Origin: IGN2 sp964639955
GTDB taxonomy: Bacteria; Bacteroidota; Ignavibacteria; Ignavibacteriales; Ignavibacteriaceae
Assembly (NCBI GenBank): GCA_964639955.1
Contig: CAZXGJ010000051.1
Coordinates: forward strand, 1-28,829
DNA: 28,829 bases
Direction: 5' to 3'
Position 1 is the stretch's first letter; each line of letters begins with the position of its first letter. Position numbers and translations under genes: made by a program. Below the pieces are notes generated by a model. The model saw only the letters and a program-made list of their open reading frames with translations. It did no database searches and was not told the origin of the DNA. Shown here in pieces: positions 15,471 to 24,044 of this stretch.

Positions 15471-16955
15471 TTAAACTCCTTTGAGGTTATTAAAAGAATC
15501 AAAGATATTTAACTGAATTAACAAGGACTGAATTCCTTCCGATCCAAACTTAATGATTTTATCGTTAATAGCAATAAAAAGTAAAGACTCTAAAACATAG
15601 TCATTGGCTTCCGTGGCGTCTAATACAATCATTCCAATAGCTTTATTATTTCTAAAATGTTCTTTTGTTGATAATTCCGCAACCCAAATAAATTTGGGCA
15701 TATTCGTTTCTACGATTTCATTTTTTGCAGAAATATGCATACTTGTACTTTGAGTCACATAATTTTTGTATGATCTAGAAGAGGTTAAAAATAATCTCAT
15801 TAATACTTGTTTGGGGAAAAGTTCAGACGGTAAACTCTCGCATATGTAGTAAGCAAGATTCCGCGCTTGAAATGCCTCCAAATATATTTTCGGATATAAG
15901 GGAACTATAATACTTGTTATCTGGGCATTCCTAAATGGTGAGTCCACTGAATAGTAACTAGTAGGATCGTCGAAATCCGCTAATTGATACGGGGGATAAT
16001 TATCGTCCATTGCTATATATTTTCTTTTAAGTATAGAAACGTCGACAATTTCGATACCATTTTTTAGGCTGATAATTTTTTCATTAGTAATGCCATCAAG
16101 GCTTCCATCCGTAAACTTTTCACGTCCAAACACAGTAATTGCATGGCCAATATTACTATTTTGGATTGTGGCTATGAAGGGTATACCTGACTCAATATAG
16201 TCAAAGAATATAGATCTCATTTCGTCCGGGTAATCTTTCGTAGAATATAATCTCACACCAAAATCAAATTGTTTTAGTGTATAAGATATCTGATCTGCGG
16301 ATAATCCATGTGACGGTAACTGTCTTTCATATGAAAAGCTTGAAAGAGTTGAGATAATTTTAGAGGGTAATATAGGTTTATACTCCGGATATTTATGACC
16401 GAAATATTCCATTATAACCCATATTGTTGTCTCCGCACAGGTTATCGATTCAGTATCTTGAGAAGAATATGGAAAACCAACTAAAGGAAGTTTAACACCA
16501 TTTACTAATGGCTCACTCTTAAATTGGCAACAACTAAATTCATGGTGGTTCAATATTTTGGGAGAAATAATAGAGCGACCAATTAGGTTAGGCATTGTTG
16601 GTCTTAGGATAAAGTAACCCATGAAACTATCGATAAGATCTTTCTTTTTCGAGCTAGAACGAAAATCCTCATACTTGATCACATTGTTGAATAGAGATAC
16701 TCGTATGCAGTCCTTCTGATAATCCCTATGTTTGGTTGCAAAATAATTGTAGTAAGAATTTCGGTATAGTTTGTCGATGTATGGATATTCTATAAATGCA
16801 TATAAATTGTCGGCGAGTTGATTTGTAAATGCCCCGACCTCTTGTTCTACTAAATTCTGTTTAAATGAGAATATTTGTTCAATAAGTGAATACAAAGTAT
16901 CTAGTAGATCACTCTTTGGTACAATCCCGCTTATAATTTTGTTGTTATTAATCAT
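15471..16955 (-). CDS. Uncharacterised protein with predicted C39/papain-like cysteine peptidase domain
   Basis: A 494-residue soluble protein I cannot assign to a named family. Its middle carries the order expected of a papain-like/C39 peptidase: Gln166 and Cys173 (SSQDTESITCAETTIWVIME, with Q seven residues before C and a helix after it), His271 (GIPFIATIQNSNIGHAITVF), then Asp317/Asp318/Asn319 (YIAMDDNYPPYQ). The segment GIPFIA before the His matches the strand before the catalytic His of C39-like proteins. The flanking N-terminal 160 and C-terminal 150 residues are unassigned. The usual Gly after the catalytic Cys is Ala. It begins 21 bp after res and overlaps translationally with the small gene downstream. 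Function in or beside the restriction system is inference. Confidence 0.7.
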   Translation of the reverse strand: MINNNKIISGIVPKSDLLDTLYSLIEQIFSFKQNLVEQEVGAFTNQLADNLYAFIEYPYIDKLYRNSYYNYFATKHRDYQKDCIRVSLFNNVIKYEDFRSSSKKKDLIDSFMGYFILRPTMPNLIGRSIISPKILNHHEFSCCQFKSEPLVNGVKLPLVGFPYSSQDTESITCAETTIWVIMEYFGHKYPEYKPILPSKIISTLSSFSYERQLPSHGLSADQISYTLKQFDFGVRLYSTKDYPDEMRSIFFDYIESGIPFIATIQNSNIGHAITVFGREKFTDGSLDGITNEKIISLKNGIEIVDVSILKRKYIAMDDNYPPYQLADFDDPTSYYSVDSPFRNAQITSIIVPLYPKIYLEAFQARNLAYYICESLPSELFPKQVLMRLFLTSSRSYKNYVTQSTSMHISAKNEIVETNMPKFIWVAELSTKEHFRNNKAIGMIVLDATEANDYVLESLLFIAINDKIIKFGSEGIQSLLIQLNIFDSFNNLKGV

Positions 16956-16976
16956 ACTTCACTCTAAAATATTTTA

Positions 16977-19217
16977 TTATAAAAATTTCCACTTACTCAA
17001 ATCCTTTGGATTGTATTCATACGTTTCATTGTCATTATATCGCCAGCTTCTATCTATACGAATTACAATTCCACCAAATAGTTTTTTACCCCTTTTGTTT
17101 TCCTCTTTAATGTATTTGGTTAATCCTTCTGCTTTTTCTTTTGCTGTTTCAGCGGTCAAGCCTTCCTTTGTATCGAATAAGCCTACTTTGCCATCCTTGT
17201 ATTTAACAATCCAATCCACGTAGAAAAGAAATTCTTCTCTGTTCTTAACATATATTATGGCGAAATAGTTTGCACCGCTATCGCCGTTTTTAAACCACCA
17301 TTCTATTTTATCGTTTTTGTCCAGGTATTCTTTGATGAAATCTTTTTCAACATCAGATGCACGCGAATATTGAAAGAACGGTTCCATGATTGAATGTTTA
17401 CTTTTCTTCTCTTCGTAGTTGTTATTCAAACTAATTGAAGAAGGTATTTCCCAACTTTGATTCGTTAGGATTTCTTTTTTACCCGAACCAACTTTAGAAA
17501 GATAAACTTCTTTCGCTCTGTTAATTGTGTCTATGAATTTCTGTTGATTTGATGAATGAAGCACAACCATTTGAGCATGTATTCCGTTGTATTCGAATTT
17601 AGTTGGGAAGTTATATTGAAAGAATTTATAAATACCACGTTTTACCTTATCGATAGATCGCTTTTCTGGAAACAGTGGATGTAAACTGTCGATTACAAAC
17701 GAGTCAAATAATTTTTGAATTTCAACTTCATTTTGTTTTAATGAAACAGTCGTTTTTGAGTGCTCATCGAACATCTCTCGCTCTTCTTCAAGATGCTCAA
17801 ATGGTTTATCAGGATTTGTGATCAATCCATCAGAAATTAGCTTTGCGAAAACCTCATCAACTTCTGTTTTGATATTCTTTGTTAACATTAGCTCATCAGC
17901 AGCTTCTAAAAAGTCTTTAATATACTTAGGACTTAACCTTGTTTCTTCTCGGAATCTCTTTGAGTGATAAGATGTTAAAGACAGATTTTTATAAATGGGT
18001 TTTCTAAAAGAATAATTTATTTGCAAATAGTCGCCGGCAATATCTTCCTGAATGGATATATCAGAAAGATTTGTAAAAACAAATCCTGTATTTAATTCAT
18101 CATTGTTATAATGTTTTAATTCGGGCATCCGAAGTATTCTGCCAACAGTTTGAATAGAAAATGTGTAACTCTTCCAATCGCGGAACAAAACCAGAATACA
18201 AGCCCGAGGACAATCCCAGCCCAAAGCAATCGCTTGTTTAAAAATCATAACTTCTGCTTCGTTATCATTCATAGAAATGTTTTCAAGATTCTTCTTGTCC
18301 TCAGACAGATAAATAGCCAGCTTACCGTTTTCAACGGTAATCCTGTGCTTGTCTTTAAGTATAGAAATGATTTCATCTTTTAAATCTTCGCCGCCTTGTT
18401 TTTTGTCTGGCAATTGGATTAGTAACAATGGATTAACTTCTGAATCTTCTTGTCTCAAAGCCGATTTTAATTCAACTCTTTTTTCAATTGCTTTTCTTAT
18501 TACAAATTCATCGGTGCTTTCAGCAGCTTCGCTTTTAATTTTTAGTTCATCAAGTCTTTGTTTTTCTATTATGTTTTTAAATCCTGGGTTAATAACTATT
18601 CTCTTTTTAATCATTTCATCTTCAATCACATGTTCACGGTATACTTTTACTTTTTCATCTTCGTTTGTAATGTGCGGTGTGGCAGAAACTTCTATTGAAA
18701 TTTTTGCCTGAATAAGCTGGATTAATTCCTGAGAAGTTTCAGTCTTTGCAGCGAAGTGACTCTCATCTATTACAAGAATAATTGTTCTTTCATCATCAAT
18801 GGTGTTGCTGATTACTTTTGACAGATTAAAATCATTTTCGTTTTCACGAATGTAGATGTTGTCTGCTTTGTTTATGCTTTCCCAATTAAGAAACAATATT
18901 TCGTTTTCGTCAATTCTTTTATCATTTAGATCTTCGAAGTAAGAACAACGCAATGCTTTGCTGTCATAAAAATATTTTTCAAGTTTTTCTTTGCTTTGAG
19001 TATGTAATTGTCTTGGGGCAGCCCAAATAAAAGAAAAACGCTTTTCGTCTCGTCTATCTTCAACTAATTGTTTGAGAAATGCTGCCATCATTACGGTTTT
19101 GCCGGAACCAGTCGGAGCTTCAAAAGTTATGGTGCTGTTTCTGTTTAGCTGAAGAAGTTTGTTACTTTTTTCTTTTAACTCTTTGACGGCTGTTTCCTGA
19201 TATCCTCTTAATTCCAT
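16977..19217 (-). CDS. res: Type III restriction enzyme, Res subunit
   Basis: A 746-residue SF2 helicase-nuclease. Motif I is FEAPTGSGKTVMMAAF (Lys40), motif II VIDESHFAAKTE (Asp151-Glu-Ser-His154), motif III VSATPHIT, with a later IALGWDCPRACILVLFRDWK and VGRILRMPE (motif VI region). The C-terminus has a PD-(D/E)xK nuclease core: FYVDWIV (Asp668) and GLFDTKEG (Asp682-x-Lys684). Together these are the ATP-dependent translocase and cutter of type III restriction-modification. Length is somewhat below the roughly 900-1000 residues of classical EcoP1I-type Res. The start overlaps the mod stop as TAATG. All key residues are intact, so it is probably active. Confidence 0.93.
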   Translation of the reverse strand: MELRGYQETAVKELKEKSNKLLQLNRNSTITFEAPTGSGKTVMMAAFLKQLVEDRRDEKRFSFIWAAPRQLHTQSKEKLEKYFYDSKALRCSYFEDLNDKRIDENEILFLNWESINKADNIYIRENENDFNLSKVISNTIDDERTIILVIDESHFAAKTETSQELIQLIQAKISIEVSATPHITNEDEKVKVYREHVIEDEMIKKRIVINPGFKNIIEKQRLDELKIKSEAAESTDEFVIRKAIEKRVELKSALRQEDSEVNPLLLIQLPDKKQGGEDLKDEIISILKDKHRITVENGKLAIYLSEDKKNLENISMNDNEAEVMIFKQAIALGWDCPRACILVLFRDWKSYTFSIQTVGRILRMPELKHYNNDELNTGFVFTNLSDISIQEDIAGDYLQINYSFRKPIYKNLSLTSYHSKRFREETRLSPKYIKDFLEAADELMLTKNIKTEVDEVFAKLISDGLITNPDKPFEHLEEEREMFDEHSKTTVSLKQNEVEIQKLFDSFVIDSLHPLFPEKRSIDKVKRGIYKFFQYNFPTKFEYNGIHAQMVVLHSSNQQKFIDTINRAKEVYLSKVGSGKKEILTNQSWEIPSSISLNNNYEEKKSKHSIMEPFFQYSRASDVEKDFIKEYLDKNDKIEWWFKNGDSGANYFAIIYVKNREEFLFYVDWIVKYKDGKVGLFDTKEGLTAETAKEKAEGLTKYIKEENKRGKKLFGGIVIRIDRSWRYNDNETYEYNPKDLSKWKFL

Positions 19218-21106
19218 TATTTGAATATCCTTCTGTAAACTCTTAAAATGGCTTCCGGAATTGAGCAGACCTTTACTTTCTTTCTCATATCTGAAAATTC
19301 ATCACTGAAGTCTTCGTCAGCAAGAGAAAAAATATAAACGCTGACAGGTTTATTGTATTTACCTACTTCTTTTTTGAAGTTTTCAATCTCATCCTGTTCC
19401 ATAATTATTCCAACATACTTCTTGTCATTCTTATAAATCTTATATCCATTCTTTTCACGTACAAATTCAAATGCATGTTCTCGAAGGCATAGCATTTCGG
19501 TAGCTTCTTTTGTTAATCTCTCTTTATTTTTATCGGTTGGATCTTGAGGGACAAATGCGGTTTTGAAATACTTTAAATTTCCACCCAACCCCTCTTTAAA
19601 TGTTTGTTTTTTGTTGATGCCTATAATTCTAACGTTATTGTCTTCTACCTCAACTTTAACTTGATCAAAGTTATTTCTACTTTTTTCAATTATTGATTTA
19701 TAGTTGTCGTAAATAACATCTAGTTCTTTCATTACTGCTGGTCTAATTTCAACTTCATACAAAATTTTGTTTTCGTTTCCTTTAAAGTGATATCCTTTTA
19801 TTACATTTCTAGCCCTTGGATAACAAATATCTGTGCAAATATTATTTTCATTATCCGTTGCTAGAATGCATGTTCTATTTCCATTATCTTCTTTGTTTAA
19901 ATCGAGAACTGCGTGTAGTGTTGTTCCGCTTCCTGCAAAAAAATCAAGAATAATTGCTTGATCATTTTGAGTTCCTGCATTTATACATTCCTTCACTGAA
20001 TACAAACTCTTTGGGAAGGGAAAATCATTTTCTCCGATTATTTCAGTTAAGAGTTCAGTCCCATAAGTGCTGCTATCAAATTTTGGCCCTGACCAAACCG
20101 ATTTTCTTCTTTTGGCTTTCCCTTCCTTCCAATAATGTATTTGTATTTTACCGCATATACGTTTTGCCCAGACAGTTCCGTTTTTTACTTCTTTCCAAGC
20201 TGTTTCTTTTCCATAATACCATCTCCGTTCAATACCTTCATTATCGATTGGCCATACTACCTCTTTGTCGTCACTTTGATTTTTGGGAACTTTTGCATCC
20301 GGTGGTAAAATATCTGTTAATCCAACTATTTCAAGAGTCTCAACATTTACAATAAAACCATAAAACATTGTAGGGGATTCATGCCTACGTGACCCTTGAC
20401 CCGTCCTTCTTAAATTACGCTGGATATCATCAGACTTTTCTACTTCTCGATTTATAATTTCCATATTTTTAGGAAGAGCCCAAATTAAGTATTCATGTGT
20501 CAGTGCGAAATTACTTTTTGCTCGCCCTCTGTAATTATGTTCAATCACAGTCATAGTTATTTCTCTATCAGTAAATATATCTTCAACTAAATGTCTCAAA
20601 TTATGTACTTCATAATTGTCTATTGCAATACACAAAACACCTTCTTTTTTTAATAAAGTCTTTGCAAGTTTCAATCGTTTATCCATAAAACTTATCCACT
20701 TACTATGCCGGAATGCATCATCTTCATTTACATATTTGTTATTATACTTCCAAGAATTATTGCCTGTATTATATGGGGGATCAATATATATTAAATCTAT
20801 TCTCTTTTCGTGTGTATAATTCAAAACAGAAAGAGCGTGGTAATTGTCGCCTTCAATAAGGATATGTGTGGGTTGAGTTTTGTTAGTTATGATTTCTTTT
20901 GATTTGATTTCTTTTAAAACCGGGAATTTACCTTCAGCATCCGATTCAAACTTTTCTTTTGTTTTTTCCTCATCCCAAACCAAACCATATTTTTTTCTTT
21001 TCTCTAAAGCTGTTATCCGCTTTATAAGTTCTTCTTTGGACCAGTCAGCGTATTTGTTTTTTTTAGGCAAGTGAATCAACCGCTTTATTATTTTATTATC
21101 TATCAC
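19217..21106 (-). CDS. mod: Type III DNA methyltransferase, Mod subunit
   Basis: A 629-residue beta-class amino-methyltransferase. The catalytic motif IV is LIYIDPPYNTGNNSW (Asp109-Pro-Pro-Tyr112), and the SAM-binding motif I follows at residues 388-396, LDFFAGSGTT. This IV-before-I order defines the beta class, and DPPY favours N6-adenine methylation. The region between (about residues 185-350) is the expected target-recognition domain. Mod modifies one strand of the recognition site and is needed by Res for site recognition. The start is a GTG at 21106 that overlaps the upstream GIY-YIG-like gene by 11 bp; the stop overlaps res by 1 bp. Confidence 0.93.
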   Translation of the reverse strand: MIDNKIIKRLIHLPKKNKYADWSKEELIKRITALEKRKKYGLVWDEEKTKEKFESDAEGKFPVLKEIKSKEIITNKTQPTHILIEGDNYHALSVLNYTHEKRIDLIYIDPPYNTGNNSWKYNNKYVNEDDAFRHSKWISFMDKRLKLAKTLLKKEGVLCIAIDNYEVHNLRHLVEDIFTDREITMTVIEHNYRGRAKSNFALTHEYLIWALPKNMEIINREVEKSDDIQRNLRRTGQGSRRHESPTMFYGFIVNVETLEIVGLTDILPPDAKVPKNQSDDKEVVWPIDNEGIERRWYYGKETAWKEVKNGTVWAKRICGKIQIHYWKEGKAKRRKSVWSGPKFDSSTYGTELLTEIIGENDFPFPKSLYSVKECINAGTQNDQAIILDFFAGSGTTLHAVLDLNKEDNGNRTCILATDNENNICTDICYPRARNVIKGYHFKGNENKILYEVEIRPAVMKELDVIYDNYKSIIEKSRNNFDQVKVEVEDNNVRIIGINKKQTFKEGLGGNLKYFKTAFVPQDPTDKNKERLTKEATEMLCLREHAFEFVREKNGYKIYKNDKKYVGIIMEQDEIENFKKEVGKYNKPVSVYIFSLADEDFSDEFSDMRKKVKVCSIPEAILRVYRRIFK

Positions 21107-21404
21107 CGCAAGGTGGATTCGTTTGACTTCTTATATAACTTTCAATTCTTCTTCTTTCATCTTCAGTATATCCCGGTAGGTACATTGCTGAAAAGTAAAT
21201 CGTTCCGCTACAATTTCGTTTCCAACAATCCTCTCTATCATGATTACAAACTCTCCTCCTTACGTCATCGGATTCTCCTACATCTAATACATTCCAATTC
21301 TCTAAGAATTTACACCAAATCACATATACTCCCGGAAGTTCTTCCAAAGATTGGCAACTAGTAAAAGCACCTTCAAAATTATATCCCCATTTCACGAAAC
21401 CCAT
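21096..21404 (-). CDS. GIY-YIG-like single-domain protein, first gene of RM block
   Basis: A 102-residue protein that looks like a complete minimal GIY-YIG fold: LPGVYVIWCKF (GVY, Tyr27), VLDVGESDDVRRRV (the YIG element replaced by DVG, then the Arg helix), and a late helix with RRRIESYIRSQTNPPCG, in which Glu88 and Asn96 match the catalytic Glu and conserved Asn. GIY-YIG domains are metal-dependent nucleases. The loss of the second Tyr makes activity uncertain. An ideal AGGAGG precedes the ATG by about 7 nt, and it overlaps mod by 11 bp. Its role may be an accessory nuclease or a regulator of the system; this is inference. Confidence 0.7.
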   Translation of the reverse strand: MGFVKWGYNFEGAFTSCQSLEELPGVYVIWCKFLENWNVLDVGESDDVRRRVCNHDREDCWKRNCSGTIYFSAMYLPGYTEDERRRIESYIRSQTNPPCGDR

Positions 21405-21542
21405 AATATCCTCCTATAAATTATTTATTTGTTTCACCTTCAAAATTAACTAATCATTAAGGCTAGGTCAAACATGTACTTTCAATTAAAGCCTGCAACA
21501 CAGAAATGCATGTTGACGGCAAAGAGGAGTAAAAGGCTTGAA

Positions 21543-22277
21543 TTAATGTTTTGGTTTTTGTGCAATGAATGTGTGCAGAATTGGCTTTCGCCAGCTTCCA
21601 AGAGGAGTGTGCTTTATATTTTCAAATCCGGATTTCTTGAGCAAGTCAGTGAACTCATCGGGAGAAAGAAAGGTCTCAACACTTTTAATCAGGTAGCGGA
21701 AAATTTTTGTTGAGCCGGTTGTTAATCCTGCAAAAGGAATTATCAAAACGTATCCTAAAAATTTCCAGTAAAGTTTTGATGCAAAAGATTTGCTGATTGA
21801 ATATTCGTGAAAGCAGATTTTTCCGCCGGGTTTCAAAACACGATGAAGATTTCTAACACACCTCTCAAAGTCCGGCATATTGCGGATTCCGTAAGCCATA
21901 AAAATTGCATCGAGCGAGTTGTCTGCAAGATCAAGATTCATCACATCCTGCTGAACGAAAGTAACTTTATCTTTACCAAATTTCGGAATAAGTTTTTCTC
22001 TTGCAGCTTCAAGCATTCCTTCAGAATTATCAATCGCGATTACTTTCCCATTCGGAAGATTATTCAAACAAGCAATGGTTGACTTTCCTGTTCCACAGCA
22101 GAGATCGGCAAGGTATTCGTTTCCTTTTAGATTCATTCTGTCAACGCTTGTTTGCAAATCTTTTTGATAACCCTGGCTGAGGGAGGTTGCAAGATCATAT
22201 CGTTTTGCGATCGTGTTAAATTCTGAAGGAACTTCTTTTTTGTTTTGGATCAGCGCATCGGGTGTGTAGTCTGTCAT
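21543..22277 (-). CDS. UbiE/MenG-like class I SAM methyltransferase
   Basis: A 244-residue methyltransferase. Motif I is LADLCCGTGKSTIACL, with the family-specific YGIRNMPDFERCVRNLHRVL and the HRVLKPGGKICFHEYS strand. These are UbiE/Coq5-type features, so a polyprenyl-quinone C-methyltransferase is the default call. However, the gene starts inside the stop of a Rieske oxygenase gene (TAATG) and sits in a carotenoid set, so methylation of a carotenoid or a related isoprenoid is an alternative. The motif I variant CCGTGK differs from the usual CCGTGD, and the sequence is more divergent than a typical housekeeping MenG. Confidence 0.8.
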   Translation of the reverse strand: MTDYTPDALIQNKKEVPSEFNTIAKRYDLATSLSQGYQKDLQTSVDRMNLKGNEYLADLCCGTGKSTIACLNNLPNGKVIAIDNSEGMLEAAREKLIPKFGKDKVTFVQQDVMNLDLADNSLDAIFMAYGIRNMPDFERCVRNLHRVLKPGGKICFHEYSISKSFASKLYWKFLGYVLIIPFAGLTTGSTKIFRYLIKSVETFLSPDEFTDLLKKSGFENIKHTPLGSWRKPILHTFIAQKPKH

Positions 22278-23260
22278 TATTCCCCCTGAAGTTTCTTTCT
22301 CCAGAATCTTCTGAAGCTTAAGGATACTTCATCACCCTTTACACTTACTTCGTGAAGATTATCTTTTGTCCGCTTGAGTATTTTCTGGTTTGATGCAAGG
22401 AAGTCAATATCTTCTGTTACAATCTTCTCTGATTTTCTAGCCATAAACCATTTTGCGAACGCAGGGAATTTCGGGAAGATATTTTTCCACAAAGTAATCT
22501 GCATCATATTCACGTGCTCGTCATCTACCTGATATACGTGTTCAAGAATTAATAGTATTCTGTCTTTAAAACGGATTTCCAGTCGGGAAATATTTGGATA
22601 ATAAAATCTTATTCTTGTCCCGATGTTTTCTTCATTACCGAAGTAAGTTTTTTCAGCGATCGTTCCAACATTAGCACGCTTGTAAAATCCCTCAACACCA
22701 TCATCAAGAATTTTGAGATTGAAATCAGCAGGATGTTCCTTTATTTGTCCCATAAAAGATTTTATCGAGTTGCGGTGCACATATGCAATGTGGTAAGGAT
22801 CAATCAAGCTTTCTGCTGTTGTTTCAAGATCAGCTTTGATTGTGTATGCTTTATATGTGAAAGGCCATTCATTCATTTCAGGAATATCTGTTGGCTTAAC
22901 CAGGCTTGCTTTTTCCGGCTCACCGATAAAAATCCATACCCACTTATTAAAATCCTGAACGGGGTATGTTTTTATTTTTGCAGTCGGTGGAATTTTATCT
23001 CCCGGAAGCTGTGAAGGAATTTTTACACACGAACCAGACTTGTCATATTCCCAGCCGTGGTAACCACAGACAATTCTTTCTTTATCTAGATAACCCAGAG
23101 AAAGATTTACATTTCTGTGACAGCATCTGTCTTCCAGAGCTGTGATAGTTTTATCAGGATTTCGGAAAAGAATTATTTCCTGTCCGAGTATTTTATATTG
23201 TCTGATTTTGTTCTTCAATTCATCGGAAGGACAAACCAGGTACCATTTATTTGTTAACAT
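22277..23260 (-). CDS. Rieske non-heme iron oxygenase, carotenoid-linked
   Basis: A 327-residue ring-hydroxylating-oxygenase alpha-subunit type protein. The Rieske cluster ligands are Cys46-x-His48 (DRCCHRNVNLSLGYL) and Cys65-x2-His68 (IVCGYHGWEYDKSG). The mononuclear iron triad is visible as Asp154, His157 and His162 (SLIDPYHIAYVHRNS), with Asp284 or Asp286 as the third ligand. It should use oxygen and an electron donor to oxidise a hydrophobic substrate. Its neighbours (cyclase upstream, methyltransferase overlapping by 1 bp, CrtU-type enzyme beyond the insertion) point to a carotenoid end-ring oxidation. No dedicated reductase or ferredoxin is seen nearby. Confidence 0.85.
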   Translation of the reverse strand: MLTNKWYLVCPSDELKNKIRQYKILGQEIILFRNPDKTITALEDRCCHRNVNLSLGYLDKERIVCGYHGWEYDKSGSCVKIPSQLPGDKIPPTAKIKTYPVQDFNKWVWIFIGEPEKASLVKPTDIPEMNEWPFTYKAYTIKADLETTAESLIDPYHIAYVHRNSIKSFMGQIKEHPADFNLKILDDGVEGFYKRANVGTIAEKTYFGNEENIGTRIRFYYPNISRLEIRFKDRILLILEHVYQVDDEHVNMMQITLWKNIFPKFPAFAKWFMARKSEKIVTEDIDFLASNQKILKRTKDNLHEVSVKGDEVSLSFRRFWRKKLQGE

Positions 23261-23294
23261 TTACGACACCGTTTTTAGAACTAATAGTTTGATA

Positions 23295-23360
23295 TAGCCA
23301 CTAATTTCACGAATTATCACGAAAAAAAAGGATTGGTGAAATTAGTGTAATTCGTGGCTA
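23295..23360. repeat. Imperfect inverted repeat of CAC-AATT units
   Basis: The left arm begins TAGCCACTAATTTCACGAAT and the right arm, read in reverse complement, begins TAGCCACGAATTACACTAAT. Each arm is itself a short tandem of an 8-9-nt unit (x-AATT-x-CAC). The arms pair imperfectly around an A-rich centre. It fills the 124-bp gap between the Rieske and cyclase genes. Similar palindromes occur as dispersed repeats in other genomes to my recollection. Confidence 0.65.
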
Positions 23361-23384
23361 ATGTTTTAAAATAACTTAAAGCAA

Positions 23385-24044
23385 TCATCTCAAATATTTA
23401 TAAAGACTCGTATTCATCCAGAGCAAAGATATTCCGTAGAAAAAATCTTCAACAGGAATAGTAATTACTCTAAAATCAAGCTGATAATCAACTCCGTAAG
23501 TAACAACCGGACGCCAGGTTAAATAACCATTAAATATCAACGTAAAAATAACAATAAGCAGAAGGTAAAAGTAAAACCTTTTATCGAAGAGCAAATTCGT
23601 TTTCAAAAACTGATCAACGAGATTTGCAAGAAAAATAAAAGATAAAGTTAAACCCGTGTATTGCTTTCCGATAGAGAAGAAATAAATTCCCGCAGGCAGA
23701 GCAAGATAAAGAAGAAGCCGGAGCCAGTGCATATTCCAAACTTTTTCTTTTGCTCTTCTGATTATCATCTCCCACGTGAACAAGCAGGCAAACGGAACAG
23801 TAATAAAAAATAAAATTTCTTCGATGGGAAGATTTATAATTTTAATCCCGGAAACATACTTGGGATTGAAATGCCAGTGAGCGCCGGTTACCAGTGCGTC
23901 CCAAAGCAAAAAGGGAATTGCTGGAATTACAATTGCAATCAGCATTTGCTTCCAGTGGTTCCAGATGTAACAGCATTTCAGCGAGCCAAAAAATGCCGGA
24001 CCGCTGATGACAATTGCGTTAAATATTAGATACTCGAAGTTCAT
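23385..24044 (-). CDS. Two-domain membrane lycopene cyclase (CrtYc-CrtYd type)
   Basis: A 219-residue protein with about six to seven membrane segments, made of two repeats of the TIGR03462 lycopene cyclase domain. Repeat 1 has FEYLIFNAIVISGPAFF and the signature LPIEEILFFITVPFACLFTW (Pro-Ile-Glu-Glu at 73-76). Repeat 2 ends ITIPVEDFFYGISLLWMNTS (Pro-Val-Glu-Asp at 197-200). Actinobacteria carry the halves as separate CrtYc and CrtYd; a fused form is known in archaea, Bacteroidota and fungi. It closes both ends of lycopene to beta-ionone rings, giving beta-carotene, the substrate expected for the CrtU-type enzyme. First gene of the carotenoid set. Confidence 0.88.
   Translation of the reverse strand: MNFEYLIFNAIVISGPAFFGSLKCCYIWNHWKQMLIAIVIPAIPFLLWDALVTGAHWHFNPKYVSGIKIINLPIEEILFFITVPFACLFTWEMIIRRAKEKVWNMHWLRLLLYLALPAGIYFFSIGKQYTGLTLSFIFLANLVDQFLKTNLLFDKRFYFYLLLIVIFTLIFNGYLTWRPVVTYGVDYQLDFRVITIPVEDFFYGISLLWMNTSLYKYLR

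Noticed and set aside
18349..18711. Open frame of 120 codons on the + strand inside res
   Set aside because: It is antisense to the conserved helicase region of res, its product is Ser/Phe-rich low-complexity, and it has no ribosome-binding site.
15148..21542. The RM block as part of a prophage or conjugative element
   Set aside because: No integrase, transposase, phage structural or conjugation gene is present, and no clear direct repeats were found at its edges.
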